From positions 1,126,144 to 1,190,143 of the forward strand of contig NZ_CP061288.1 of assembly GCF_018687355.1 (NCBI RefSeq): DNA of 64,000 nucleotides. Reading direction: 5' to 3'. Below, one piece after another: positions 27,813 through 38,200 of this stretch; position 1 is the stretch's first letter, and each line of letters begins with the position of its first letter. The notes below the pieces were generated by a model. That model ran no database searches. It saw only the letters and a list, made by a program, of their open reading frames with translations, and was not told the origin of the DNA. Made by a program: the position numbers and the translations under genes. The DNA comes from Polynucleobacter sp. VK25. Its GTDB lineage: Bacteria; Pseudomonadota; Gammaproteobacteria; Burkholderiales; Burkholderiaceae.

Positions 27813-29513
27813 TTAACGCTTGAATACAGCGACCCCTTGAACCACATTTGTACCGGTATTAAAGTTATAGGCCAAGCCAGCCGCTGTTGGCGCTGGGGCT
27901 AAAGATGTGCCACCATAAAAGCCCACATTCCCAGCTCCAGAGCAACCCGCCGAACAGGTGCCCAAACTACCACTAATCTTCGAGACAAATGTAGAAACTG
28001 AATTAAGGGGGCTTGATGTAGATAAACCGCCATTGAATGTCATATTGTAGGTACCGTAACCTGCTGGCTGATTGGTAACCATGGCTAGATTTCCGCTTAT
28101 GGATGGATTTGCAAAATTTGCAGTTAACGAACCCCCAGTTACCGACCATGTCCCCTGAGGATTCGAGACCGGAACTGGTGTGGAAGCTCCTACCAGTGTG
28201 AATGTATATGAGTTTGTACCCTGATTTGCTAAATATGCACTTGGGGCACCAACAATATACGCAAAACCAGAATTCGCAGCGTATGTAATTGACGATCCAT
28301 TGTTGTAGCCACCAACCAATACATCGCCGTTAGCCCAACGACCCCAGGCGATTACACCACCCCAAGTACCGCCTTCCATTTGTTGTCCACCGCTAATTGC
28401 ATACACCGTTGGACTAATAGTTCCACCCGCAGGAATCTTAGGCGTTGCATAGGGATCGGAAATTTGAGTAACTAGCGTCCCGCTAGCAACCGTACTAAAT
28501 TCAGCAACTGGGCCTGGAGTAATGCTATGAATCGGCAGAAGATCACTACCAGTTGCACCAGACCATACTTCTGCCTTTTGAAGAATATAAGTTGCAGCTC
28601 CAGTTGGCGCATTCGTTCCATCACCAGCATTCAAGATGTTATAGGTCGTTGTTGGACTAAATGGCGAGGTCTCAGCCGATGCCAATGCAGGTGGTTGTGT
28701 AACCGTAACGCCTGTCACCGTTGGCAATGGTGATGTAGGTGTTGATACTGCTGCATCCGCAGCCTTTCCTGGGGCACTGACTGCTACAGCTAGGGAAGGG
28801 ATTTCAGTAGCTGCTTCGCTTCTCCCCCTGGGTTTAGCTGACTTCTGACCCGTTAACGGATCTGGTAAGAAGTTCGGTGGTGCCATGATGAATTTGGGTG
28901 CAGTGTCTTTATCGGCAACGTAGAGATACTGATTGACGCCTACGGCTTCAACCGAGGCTTCGTTTTTGACAACGATCTTGCCTTCAAATACTCCGGCATA
29001 TAGGCCATCTTTGACTGGGGTTTTGTCTGGGTTAAAGCAATTACCTTCGCAGACATTAATGTTGAAACCGGTACCCCGAATACCCACTGTTGCTACTACT
29101 GCATTGATTTTGAGATTATCTTTATTCTCACGACCAATTGCACCGGTAACCGCCCTTACCCCACCCTTTACAAGACTCAGCTCTGCTTTTTCTGAGCCAT
29201 CGGTCTTGCCGTTGAAGTTGTATTGATTGATCTTAAATTCTGATTGAGCACGTAGCGCAATCACGGCGCCATCACTCATACGCAGCTGAGCATTGCTCGC
29301 AACCCCAGTAATCACGCCATCTCCAGCCTGTAGGCTAGCGCCTTTGGTCAGCGGGATCATCTGGCCACCACGCGATACTTTGACTTCACCGATGGCCAGC
29401 AAGACTTTACCTGCTTCTGCTGGCGCCTGAGCCTGCACAGAGGTAATTAGCATTGCTGAAATGATTGCCCCTAGTAATGATTTAGATAGCAATCGCAAAG
29501 TATTGGGGAACAT
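27813..29513 (-). CDS. FecR-domain secreted protein
   Basis: About 566 residues. The ATG at 29513 is chosen because a strong AGGAGG lies 6 bp upstream and a signal peptide starts at once (MFPNTLRLLSKSLLGAIISAMLITSVQAQA); an upstream in-frame ATG at 29546 lacks both. A FecR domain covers about 30-195 (GEVKVSRGGQMIPLTKGASLQAGDGVITG and AVVATVGIRGTGFNINVCEGNC). A low-complexity Pro/Ala/Ser linker follows, then a C-terminal beta-rich domain of about 250 residues (NPQGTWSVTGGSLTANF), resembling domains in outer-membrane beta-strand proteins. Periplasmic or surface location is likely. FecR domains in such non-iron contexts are thought to bind surface polymers or pass signals. It lies 33 bp after the TPR-barrel gene. 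Confidence 0.85.
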   Translation of the reverse strand: MFPNTLRLLSKSLLGAIISAMLITSVQAQAPAEAGKVLLAIGEVKVSRGGQMIPLTKGASLQAGDGVITGVASNAQLRMSDGAVIALRAQSEFKINQYNFNGKTDGSEKAELSLVKGGVRAVTGAIGRENKDNLKINAVVATVGIRGTGFNINVCEGNCFNPDKTPVKDGLYAGVFEGKIVVKNEASVEAVGVNQYLYVADKDTAPKFIMAPPNFLPDPLTGQKSAKPRGRSEAATEIPSLAVAVSAPGKAADAAVSTPTSPLPTVTGVTVTQPPALASAETSPFSPTTTYNILNAGDGTNAPTGAATYILQKAEVWSGATGSDLLPIHSITPGPVAEFSTVASGTLVTQISDPYATPKIPAGGTISPTVYAISGGQQMEGGTWGGVIAWGRWANGDVLVGGYNNGSSITYAANSGFAYIVGAPSAYLANQGTNSYTFTLVGASTPVPVSNPQGTWSVTGGSLTANFANPSISGNLAMVTNQPAGYGTYNMTFNGGLSTSSPLNSVSTFVSKISGSLGTCSAGCSGAGNVGFYGGTSLAPAPTAAGLAYNFNTGTNVVQGVAVFKR

Positions 29514-29546
29514 CGTCACCCTCCTGCCGATAAATGAAGTATTCAT

Positions 29547-31334
29547 TTAGTTCGAGTTCCAATCGTAGCGTAGTTTGATGGCACCCGTCCACTGCTCGTA
29601 ACCATATAAATTCAGGTTCGATAGATTGTTGTAGTACGTGATTTCCATCCGAGCAGACAACTCTTTCGTTAACTTGTATTGCAATACGGCATTTCCAGAA
29701 AACAAGTTATCAGTTCGGTTGGTTTGATACAGTAGATCATTGGCATCGTATTTACTTTGCGCATAGCCTGCACCAATCGTGACACCCACTTTTTCTGATG
29801 GCAAGAAACTCAATTGCAATGCGCCACCAGCAATGCGCCTGCCTAGGTCAGGACGGTTACTAGTATCAATTTGGTGCGCCATATTCGCAGATACATCAAT
29901 CACGGGCTGCCACTTGCGATCCGGAAAGGCTTTGCGATAGCCTACTGTTCCCACATTCAGATTCGAGTTGTAGGCGTTATATTGGCTTGGGTACTGCAAT
30001 ACCGTACTACCCGCAGCCACCATGACAGAGTCAGTAGTTGTTAGTTGACGTACATACTCAGCGCCTGCACCATAGGTATTTGGCACTGGTACCTGATCGA
30101 TCTGAGCAATGCTGCCAAAGCCAGCAATCTTATAAGTATTAGGTCCATCAGTGACTTTGACGCCGGTTGTCGCATTGGTGACATTGAGGTTGTAGCCCTC
30201 AACTTGTGAGTAACGCTGCGCGCTGGTATTGGCATTGGCAAACACGCTCACATCAGAAGTAATCGGCATAGAGACATTGGCACCGATACTGTCGTAACCA
30301 AAAGCAGATTTTTGTGGCAATGAACTTGCACCCAAAGTGACTGGGCCAACATAAGGAAGAATGATGTTATTCACAGCAGTAGCTGCGTTCACGTTATTGT
30401 TGTAACCCATCCCTAACTCAACAAAAATGCCGTACGTTATATTGTATTGAGCATCTTTAGCTTTGATGTCATCCAAGTACACATTAATCGTGGCTACTAC
30501 ACCTGCTGGAGGTTGATTTTTCTTAACAGCAAGGAATTCATCTTTGGCACGTTGATACTCGCCTTGCGCGTAGTAGGCACGAGCAAGCTCAAGACGCACC
30601 AAATCATTATTAGGGTCATTTAAGAGCACGCGCTCTAATGCCAATACACCGGCAGTTGGATGACCTACCTCCACTGCAGCAACCCCATAAAAATAATCAA
30701 AGAGCGGGTCTCCCATTAACTCTGGATGTTTGCTACCCAGCACATAGGCCTCGCCTGCTTTCTTCTGCTCAATAAGTACTTTCATTTCATCGGCAACGTC
30801 TGCATTACTCGTAGCACTAATTACGGCAGCGGCAAAAATAACACCATATACAGAAGGCTTGGCAACTGCACAGAGCTTATTAAAATGAGGGTGTTGGTAA
30901 GCGAGGCGAACCGAAGTATGCCAATCATGCTCGAGAGCCCAAGCAATACCACGATGTGTAGCCTCACATAAACCAATTAGTAATTTAAGTACTTGCAGTG
31001 ATAGCGCTTGAAGGCTGAGGTCAAGCATTTGTGCTGAGGTCTTATTTTCTGAGAATGATTTCCAGGCCAAGAGAATAGTTTCTTGTGTGACTCTTCTTTG
31101 CGACCATTCTCTCTTGAGTCTCTTTTTGATCTTTCGCGCTATGGGTAAGCTTTGGGCATACAAATAGGCTGCCGTTGTTGCGGCACCATAGGCAAGGGCT
31201 TCACTGGAGTTCACTAAGCCCTGCAAAATCAGGAGTGATCCTTGATTCAGACGGCAGTCAAGATCATGTGCAGCAGCACAAGCAAGCTTGATAGTTTTAT
31301 CAGTATTGAGAGATGTAATGGCTTTTTTTAACAT
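29547..31334 (-). CDS. TPR plus outer-membrane beta-barrel protein with cytoplasmic N-terminal extension
   Basis: 595 residues. Residues 1-155 are helical, basic and Leu/Ala-rich without a signal peptide at the start. A hydrophobic segment near 165-185 (PSVYGVIFAAAVISATSNADVADE) looks like an internal signal or membrane anchor. TPR-like repeats follow (about 190-285; NDLVRLELARAYYAQGEYQRAKDEFLAV), then about 300 residues of alternating beta strands (NITYGIFVELGMGYNNNVN ... GAIKLRYDWNSN). TPR plus barrel is the layout of Slam/DUF560 and related assembly proteins, but the N-terminal extension is unusual. Probable role: helping the adhesin reach or stay at the surface (inference). It starts 3 bp after the ClpP-like gene. 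Confidence 0.75.
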   Translation of the reverse strand: MLKKAITSLNTDKTIKLACAAAHDLDCRLNQGSLLILQGLVNSSEALAYGAATTAAYLYAQSLPIARKIKKRLKREWSQRRVTQETILLAWKSFSENKTSAQMLDLSLQALSLQVLKLLIGLCEATHRGIAWALEHDWHTSVRLAYQHPHFNKLCAVAKPSVYGVIFAAAVISATSNADVADEMKVLIEQKKAGEAYVLGSKHPELMGDPLFDYFYGVAAVEVGHPTAGVLALERVLLNDPNNDLVRLELARAYYAQGEYQRAKDEFLAVKKNQPPAGVVATINVYLDDIKAKDAQYNITYGIFVELGMGYNNNVNAATAVNNIILPYVGPVTLGASSLPQKSAFGYDSIGANVSMPITSDVSVFANANTSAQRYSQVEGYNLNVTNATTGVKVTDGPNTYKIAGFGSIAQIDQVPVPNTYGAGAEYVRQLTTTDSVMVAAGSTVLQYPSQYNAYNSNLNVGTVGYRKAFPDRKWQPVIDVSANMAHQIDTSNRPDLGRRIAGGALQLSFLPSEKVGVTIGAGYAQSKYDANDLLYQTNRTDNLFSGNAVLQYKLTKELSARMEITYYNNLSNLNLYGYEQWTGAIKLRYDWNSN

Positions 31335-31337
31335 TAC

Positions 31338-32222
31338 TCAATTCAGAAACGGGTCTTTTAATACTTGTTTGTAGCAATTGATAAAAGCAGTGTGCTTTTG
31401 ATCAAATTCGGCGCAACGAGAAGCTACTTTGAGAGTACGGCGGTGCAGCTCATCCCTATCCATGTGATATGGACCAGTCATCTTGTCATAGAGCTCAGCT
31501 CTCGCATCTAAATACTTAGGTTCAAAGCCAGTGAGACCATAGAAAGTGATTTCTTCATTACTGAGGCGATAAACGCCTTTGTATTGATGCGATTGCATCG
31601 CCTGAAATAACTCAGGAGGCATACCCATTTGAGCGAAGTACACCGGCACGACTTTTTCAAAGCGCTCAAGCAATTCTCTGGCTTTAGGATTAGATTTTAC
31701 ATCAATCTCTTCCAGAATTTTGGCGTTCTCATCTGTCTTGGTAATGCGGCCACGATGAATGCCTACTGTGTATGCAGGTGCACCTCGGACTACCCCACTT
31801 GCCAGTACAAAGATGCAGGCGCTAGCGCACTGCCCCGTTACAAATACATGAGCCTTATTGGCACGCAGAATTTCACCTATCTTCATAGCGGCAATACCAT
31901 CACCACCAGGAGAATCGAGCAACACAATTAATCCAGCCGGAATAGGATCTCCTGCAACATTGCCGATAGAGTCCTTAATAGAAGCTAAAACTTTTTTAGA
32001 AATCTGCCCCTTAATCGCCATCACAACGACACGGCCTTCTTGTGTCGCTTGACCTGAATGACTGGCAAGCGGCTTTGGAGCAGATTCTGCTGGGGCTGCT
32101 AATGTTGCCTGCGCTGTCTGCGCTGTAATAGTGAGTTGACATGCACCCTGCACTTTTGCTTGAGCCAGGTTAAGACTGGTCATTGATATTAATAGGCTAG
32201 TCGCTATGAGGAGTGACTTCAT
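31338..32222 (-). CDS. exported ClpP/crotonase-fold protease-like protein (COG3904-like)
   Basis: 294 residues with a signal peptide (MKSLLIATSLLISMTSLNLAQA). The core resembles periplasmic ClpP-like proteins: VVMAIKGQISKKVLASI, an oxyanion-type LLDSPGGDG, a Ser nucleophile candidate Ser134 in GQCASACIF, and His156 in VGIHRG. The spacing of SPGGDG, S and H matches the ClpP-fold family, so it may be an active serine peptidase in the periplasm. Its position inside a secretion/adhesin array suggests processing of the adhesin, the FecR protein or the barrel protein (inference). The start overlaps the stop of the LuxR-type gene by 1 bp, so it is translationally coupled. Confidence 0.8.
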   Translation of the reverse strand: MKSLLIATSLLISMTSLNLAQAKVQGACQLTITAQTAQATLAAPAESAPKPLASHSGQATQEGRVVVMAIKGQISKKVLASIKDSIGNVAGDPIPAGLIVLLDSPGGDGIAAMKIGEILRANKAHVFVTGQCASACIFVLASGVVRGAPAYTVGIHRGRITKTDENAKILEEIDVKSNPKARELLERFEKVVPVYFAQMGMPPELFQAMQSHQYKGVYRLSNEEITFYGLTGFEPKYLDARAELYDKMTGPYHMDRDELHRRTLKVASRCAEFDQKHTAFINCYKQVLKDPFLN

Positions 32223-33946
32223 TAAGCAGCCTCGCTACCTGCAATGGCAATGCTCAAATGCTTAATCGCCTGGGCAGTACCCAGATCTCTAAACTCAAAG
32301 CCTCCACCTTGACTTGCTGCAATCAAGCCTGAGCTGGTAAGTTCCTGAATGCAAGCTTGAGCTTTATGATGCGGCTCATTCATTTGCGTCAAGATATTGA
32401 TCAGTGGAGTTTCGGGCTCATTAGCAGCTCGCAGCATCAACTCTTTTGAGATAGGGCTCAGACTGTCCAGCATTGCCCTGAAATCTACTTGAATGCCCTC
32501 CGGCAAAGCATCAATGGTTGGCATCTGCAAGTTAAATACTCTGGAGAACGGTGCAGAGTTTGGCTTGGGTCCTAAAAGTCTGACGGCAATTTGTGAAGAT
32601 CCATGATTTTGTAGGTTAGCAGCCACAATGAGGATCTGACGTGACGCCAAGCGATCAATCCCTGCTTCACCAATTGCAGATTTAAATGCTTCCAATGCTT
32701 TGAGGCCATATACCAAAATCGCTAATGGGCCTGCTTTGGCAATCTCGGAAACCAATCCAGCGATCCGCTCACCCTGTGATGGGTAAATTTTCTCCGAGCG
32801 GGATACAAAATCACCATACTGCAATTCAATTTGAGCTGCAAAACTTGCCAATGCCCTATCTCTTCGATAAGAGCCCGGCGTTCTCAATCTTAAGATTTGA
32901 TAATTCTTGCCAGCGACATAATTACCGATGGCATCAGTCAATAGCGTTGCGGCGGCGGGTGGCCAAGACTCTACAGCCAACCATTGCGCTAGACCACTTT
33001 CAATTCCTTCGAAGGCAGTAGTCATGAATTGGAAGCCGCCCCAACGCAAGCTGGCATCTGGAAGCAGCGAAGAGCTTGGTCCCACAATCGCAATTGGGCC
33101 AACATCCTTAACGACTACTTCTTTATTGCCTTCTTTGGATTTGATTTCCATCCAAGCGCTACTCATCGGCGCAATTTGCTTTGTCAGCAAATCAGAGAGT
33201 GGCATTTTGAGTGCTTTTGCGTGCCTAGCCAATATTGATGCTTTACGAAACGACTCTGCTCCAAAAAGTTCGGTGGCTTTTTCTGCGACCACTTCAGTAT
33301 TGGAGGCAAGACCCACACCAATCAATGGAGTTGCAGTATTCCCTTGATCGCCTCCAAGATGCTTTTGGTAATGGCTAGCCCAGCTTTGCAAATATTGCGC
33401 TAAATATACGGCTCGGTCTGCATCATCCAAGTGTGCTCTGGGGTGACCAAACCACATCACTGAGCCACCACCCGGCAAATACGTTACTTGTCCATCTAAT
33501 GCATCTACCAAACGTTCAATAATGCTTCTTAGCGCTTTCAGAAACTGATCTCTCATCGAGATTGCACTCGGATTGAGTTCATTTAAATCAGCAATGGATA
33601 CTGCTACTGTAGAAACGAGGCGCCAGGAGTAACCCTCCGCTGGCTTGCCGGTTACCTTAGAGCTGACTTTGGCTGACTTGAGCTTCTGAACGCTGGATTT
33701 GCTGTCATCTTGGCCAGCCATAGCGGGCTTCATAATCTGTGTGGCCGCAATGACTGCCTTTGCACGGCTATTCACGCCTAGTTTTCTAAAGAGCACAAAG
33801 AGATGTTGCTTAACCGTACCTGCTTCGATTTTCAAATCGTCAGCAATCTCTTTATTACTCTTGCCTTCAATTAATAGATCAAGCAACTGTCTTTGTCGTG
33901 CAGACAAAGACAGTTGCTGTGCGGGTTCGCGCTTGATCGTAGTCAT
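32222..33946 (-). CDS. LuxR-type HTH regulator fused to degenerate class III cyclase domain
   Basis: 574 residues. A LuxR HTH is at the N-terminus (about 12-70; LSARQRQLLDLLIEGKSNKEIADDLKIEAGTVKQHLFVLFRKLGVNSRAKAV) instead of its usual C-terminal place. A cyclase-fold domain follows (about 105-270): the first metal Asp is kept (VSIADLNEL), but the second motif reads LPGGGSVMWFG where active enzymes have GD, so it is predicted inactive and may bind a nucleotide as ligand. The last 280 residues (RWGGFQFMTTAFEGIESGL onward) match no domain I recognise, but FEGIESGLAQWL and the closing winged-helix-like LINILTQM ... SSGLIAA hint at a second DNA-binding unit. Probable local regulator of the secretion array. 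Confidence 0.78.
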   Translation of the reverse strand: MTTIKREPAQQLSLSARQRQLLDLLIEGKSNKEIADDLKIEAGTVKQHLFVLFRKLGVNSRAKAVIAATQIMKPAMAGQDDSKSSVQKLKSAKVSSKVTGKPAEGYSWRLVSTVAVSIADLNELNPSAISMRDQFLKALRSIIERLVDALDGQVTYLPGGGSVMWFGHPRAHLDDADRAVYLAQYLQSWASHYQKHLGGDQGNTATPLIGVGLASNTEVVAEKATELFGAESFRKASILARHAKALKMPLSDLLTKQIAPMSSAWMEIKSKEGNKEVVVKDVGPIAIVGPSSSLLPDASLRWGGFQFMTTAFEGIESGLAQWLAVESWPPAAATLLTDAIGNYVAGKNYQILRLRTPGSYRRDRALASFAAQIELQYGDFVSRSEKIYPSQGERIAGLVSEIAKAGPLAILVYGLKALEAFKSAIGEAGIDRLASRQILIVAANLQNHGSSQIAVRLLGPKPNSAPFSRVFNLQMPTIDALPEGIQVDFRAMLDSLSPISKELMLRAANEPETPLINILTQMNEPHHKAQACIQELTSSGLIAASQGGGFEFRDLGTAQAIKHLSIAIAGSEAA

Positions 33947-33983
33947 GAAAAAAGTTGCTCGAGTCGTCTAATGTTCTGTTGGG

Positions 33984-35225
33984 TTAACGCTCTCGCATAC
34001 CTTGCTTGAAGGCAACATAGATTGGGCGTAACAAGTAACGTAAGACAGACTGGCGATCGGTCATGATGTCAGCCTGCACTGTCATGCCCGGGTCAATACG
34101 TTTATCTTGATCATTGCCAACATAGCTTTGTGGCAAGCTGACAATCACTTTGAAATAAGGTTGCTGTTTCTCATCCAAGGTACTAAATGAGGACACCATC
34201 GACACCTTGCCCTCGATCGTGCCATAGCGCATGAAGTCAAAAGTACCAATTTTGAGACGAGCAGACTGTCCTTTTTTGACAAAACCAATATCGGTTGGAG
34301 AAACACGCACTTCAGCATGCATCTTGCCATCCAAAGGAATCACGTTCATGAGCGTGGCGCCTGGAGGAATCACCCCGCCTACAGTACGGAACTTCAGATC
34401 CTGAACGACACCATCGACTGGAGACAAAATATCAACGCGAGTTAAACGGTCTTGTAACTTAGTTAACTGCTCTTCCGTTTGCGCTAACTCATTGGCAGCC
34501 ACATTGAGCTCATCCATATTGGTCCGTCGATAACGTAGTAGCTCCGCTTGTGCACCACTCAAATTTCGCTGAGCATCCAAGGCTTGGACACGAGTATTGA
34601 GTTTTTCTTTAGCTAAGTCACCACGAATAGCGCTCACTTCAGAAAAAATCTTGATCTCATTTTGGAGTTGAGTAATCTGGTCCTTTTGGGTTTTAAGTGT
34701 GAACTCTTGCTCCGCCACTAATTGTTTGAACTCTTCTGGCACTTTTGAAAAGTCGGCGGGTCTATCACCCAATAAGGCACGTAAGCGCTCAACACGGGTA
34801 TATAAACCCCAGTACTTTGCTGCTAGGGTCTGGTATTCAGCACCGGCTTCGGTAGAGTTCAAGCGCATTAATACTTGACCTTCTTGAACTGACTGGCCAT
34901 CAACAACATCAATCGAGGCGATACGACCGCCATCCACATGCTGAATCACCTTCACTGCCTGAATCGGCATGATTTGACCTGGCGCAAGTGCAACGACATC
35001 CAAAGTCGCGAACAAGGCCCATAAGAAGAAAACGCCCAATGCATAACAAACCAACTTCACAGTGGTTTTCATATACGCAGGTGGCGCAGCCTCTTCAAGC
35101 AGAATGGCTTTAGCAACGTAGTTGTCCGTACGATCACCTAGGGTAAGCCGAGGTTGTTCCTGAGGTTGACCCTGAGGTTGACCTTTTGGCTGATCATCAG
35201 ATGGCAAGGTAGGAAGTGTGCTCAT
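33984..35225 (-). CDS. HlyD-family adaptor of type I secretion system 2
   Basis: 413 residues. A Gln/Pro-rich cytoplasmic N-terminus (PKGQPQGQPQEQPR) and one transmembrane helix (about 55-75; LVCYALGVFFLWALFATLDVVAL) are followed by a barrel/lipoyl half (IMPIQAVKVIQHVDGGRIASIDVVDGQSVQEGQVLMRL), a long coiled-coil hairpin (about 140-250) and a closing barrel (DILSPVDGVVQDLKFRTVGGVIPPGATLMNVIP). It is typical of LapC/HlyD adaptors and should dock the fused ABC exporter onto the lipoprotein outer-membrane factor encoded further upstream. It begins 33 bp after the exporter gene. Confidence 0.93.
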   Translation of the reverse strand: MSTLPTLPSDDQPKGQPQGQPQEQPRLTLGDRTDNYVAKAILLEEAAPPAYMKTTVKLVCYALGVFFLWALFATLDVVALAPGQIMPIQAVKVIQHVDGGRIASIDVVDGQSVQEGQVLMRLNSTEAGAEYQTLAAKYWGLYTRVERLRALLGDRPADFSKVPEEFKQLVAEQEFTLKTQKDQITQLQNEIKIFSEVSAIRGDLAKEKLNTRVQALDAQRNLSGAQAELLRYRRTNMDELNVAANELAQTEEQLTKLQDRLTRVDILSPVDGVVQDLKFRTVGGVIPPGATLMNVIPLDGKMHAEVRVSPTDIGFVKKGQSARLKIGTFDFMRYGTIEGKVSMVSSFSTLDEKQQPYFKVIVSLPQSYVGNDQDKRIDPGMTVQADIMTDRQSVLRYLLRPIYVAFKQGMRER

Positions 35226-35258
35226 AAGTAGTACTCTTATCGATTAAGTAAGTGTTGG

Positions 35259-38200
35259 TTACGCTGCTGTAGGTTGTTTCAATAAAACATCAGGTGGTCC
35301 TGCGGCGCGCAGATAACCCTTGTCCATGACTAATAAGGTGTCAGCCAGACGAATGTGGCTTGGACGATGGCTAATAAAGAGCACGGTAGCCTTGCCCTTA
35401 AGGGCCCTTAAGGTCTCCATAAACTTCTGATCACCATAATCATCAAGGCCTGCACCTGGTTCATCAAAGAGCATGATGGGTGCACGTGTCAGGTACGCAC
35501 GTGCTAGTGATAGTTTTTGCTTCAGACTCGATGGCAATTCATTTGTGTTATCGCCAACACGGTATTCAATACCTTTTGGTAGCGCCATGATCTGCTCTAA
35601 GGCACCAGCCATATCTAAAGCCTGGTAAACCTCATCATCACTGGCATCCGGCCTAGCTAGGCGCAAGTTCTGCGCAATTGTTGCGCGGAACAGTTGCGTA
35701 TCTTGCGGCGCATATCCGATAGAGCGACGTAGCTCCATTGGGTCTAATTGGCGCAGATCAACGTTGTCGATCAGTATGGATCCGGCTTGTGGTTGATACA
35801 TACCCAAGACCAATTTGAGTAAAGTAGATTTACCACCGCCATTAGGACCGCTAATCGCAATCATTTCGCCTGGATTAACCTTAAACTCGACACCAATTAA
35901 TGCAGGGTCTACGTTCATGGAGTAACGGAAAGAAACGCGGGCAAACTCAATTGCGCCCTCTAGTCCACGTGACACCAAGGAAGTAGCTGTCTCTTGGCGC
36001 TCTCCCTGTATCTTCATCAAGCTATCAATCTGACGGGTTGCGCTTCTTACCCGCTCAATCCGCGTCATATTAGTAAAGATGGTTTGAATTGGGCTCAGTA
36101 CACGCCACATCAGGAGCATAGAGGCGATCAAAGCGCCAGCTGAAACAGTTTGCATGATGACTGCTGGCACAGTAGCTGACACAATCATTAATGCAGAAAG
36201 CATCATCACAAAATAGGAAATTGATACCAATAGCGATGAAACTTGCTCAGCCTTATAAGATGCCATCGTGGCATTGGCAGAGATTTCTCTAAAACGCTCT
36301 AACCAAAGTTGCTGTGCACCACACTCACGAATGATGCGCATCTTACCCACCATCTCCACAATGAATTCATTGCGCTTCGTAACAGCTCTACTTACTGCAG
36401 CTACACGGTCATGAGTAACGCCTGAGAAAATCCAATACAACAACGCATATGCCACCACCATGATGGCGAAAATCACCAATGACACTGGGTTCATGATGGA
36501 GAGCGCCACCAAAAATACTAAAGTTGCCGGTGACTCCAGGATGGTAGATGCCAAAGGTCCGGTAAAAAGATCCCGAATAGCTTCAAAACTTTGCAAACGC
36601 GAAGTTTGCGATCCGACTGATGCTCTCTCGGTATAGACTGGCGACATCTTGAGCACTTGCTGCAATATCGTTGCGCCAAACAGATACTCAATACGGCCTG
36701 AGATATAGGCCAAGATTCTGGCGCGATGGCGCATAAAGTAGTAACCAGCACCCAAGCCAATCGTTGCGCCAATGGTGAGATAAAACAATGTATCTGTAGC
36801 ACCCGATGGAATCACAGTGCTGTAGACAACTGACAGAAATAATGGGCCTGACATCATAACCAAGCCTGATACCAAGGCAGATAAGGTTGCTTGACCAATC
36901 AATGGACTAAAGCGCAAAAGTACACGCCCCACCCATGAACGAGTGTCGCTCACATTGATTTCAGCTATTTCATAAAAATAAGCACGACCGGCAATATTGA
37001 GGTCCTGTTCAAAGCGCGCTTCACCCGTTGCCGAATCACCAATGCGCATTTGCTTGCCAATACGACCCATCGCAATAAAAGCTGGGCCGCTATCAGGAAC
37101 AAATAAACAAGGGAGTGACCGTGGCTCAAGCATACCTAGAGTGCATATCACTTCATTGGTTTTATAACCCATCTGTGACATGGCATTGTGAAAGCTCGTT
37201 AGATCCAAGCTATCGGTGTAGTACGGCAAAGATTCCGCTACTTCGCGTGCTGTACCACGGGCATTCATCAACTTGAGCAATAGTGACAAGCAGCCAGACA
37301 AATCTGTTTGAACTTTGAAATTATTCACTACAGTTTCATGGGTATGCTGCCAGCGATTGGTATCAATAACGCCACCTTTAAATGGTGAGTCAAAATACTC
37401 TTCTTTCGGAATGGCCCGATAGTTTGCGGCAGCAGAACCCACCATGCCATCGACCTTCGATGGTGTTGCTTGAGCTGCGCTTGCTTCACGGATAGAACTT
37501 ACCTTATTAGGCTCAACTTCATGTAAATGGCCGTCTTGTAAAAAGAGTGTACGAGTTGCCAAACGTAAAAATGATGGGCGTTGCGAGACCAGCACTACGG
37601 TCACCTTACCGCGTACCGCTTCCATGAACTTCAAGAAGGTTGCGTCACCATCCGAGTCCATCACTGATGTGGCATCGTCAAACAAGATGATATTGGGTTG
37701 ATTTGACAGCGCCCGCACAATCGCAATACGCTGACGATAGCCTGGAGGCATTGCATCAGCAGCGGTATCCCCTACCGGAGAATCCCAACCACGCGGCATC
37801 TTGGCAACAAAGTCACCCAAACCCAACATCTTGGCAGTTTGCAAAGCACGGTCTACTCGGCTTGGTTCAAATACGCTGACGTTATCTAATAGCGAGCCTT
37901 CGAACATCAAGGCTTTTTGAGGTAAATAGGCTACGTGCTCACTGAGTTGCTCAAGCGGAATGTTTCTGAGGTCTTCATCGTCAATGCGTACTTCGCCTGT
38001 GGTTGGATGCAAGACACCAGCCATGAGCTGCAACAAAGTACTGCGGCCTGAACCTGAGTCCCCTTTAATAGCAAGAAACTCACCTGGCTCTACTGTTAAA
38101 GATAAGCCATCAAATAATTCGGTCTTACTACCCGGAAATTGGTAATGCACATTATCTAACTGCAACTTTGCAGATCGTAGTGGGCGATCAGCTAATAGAA

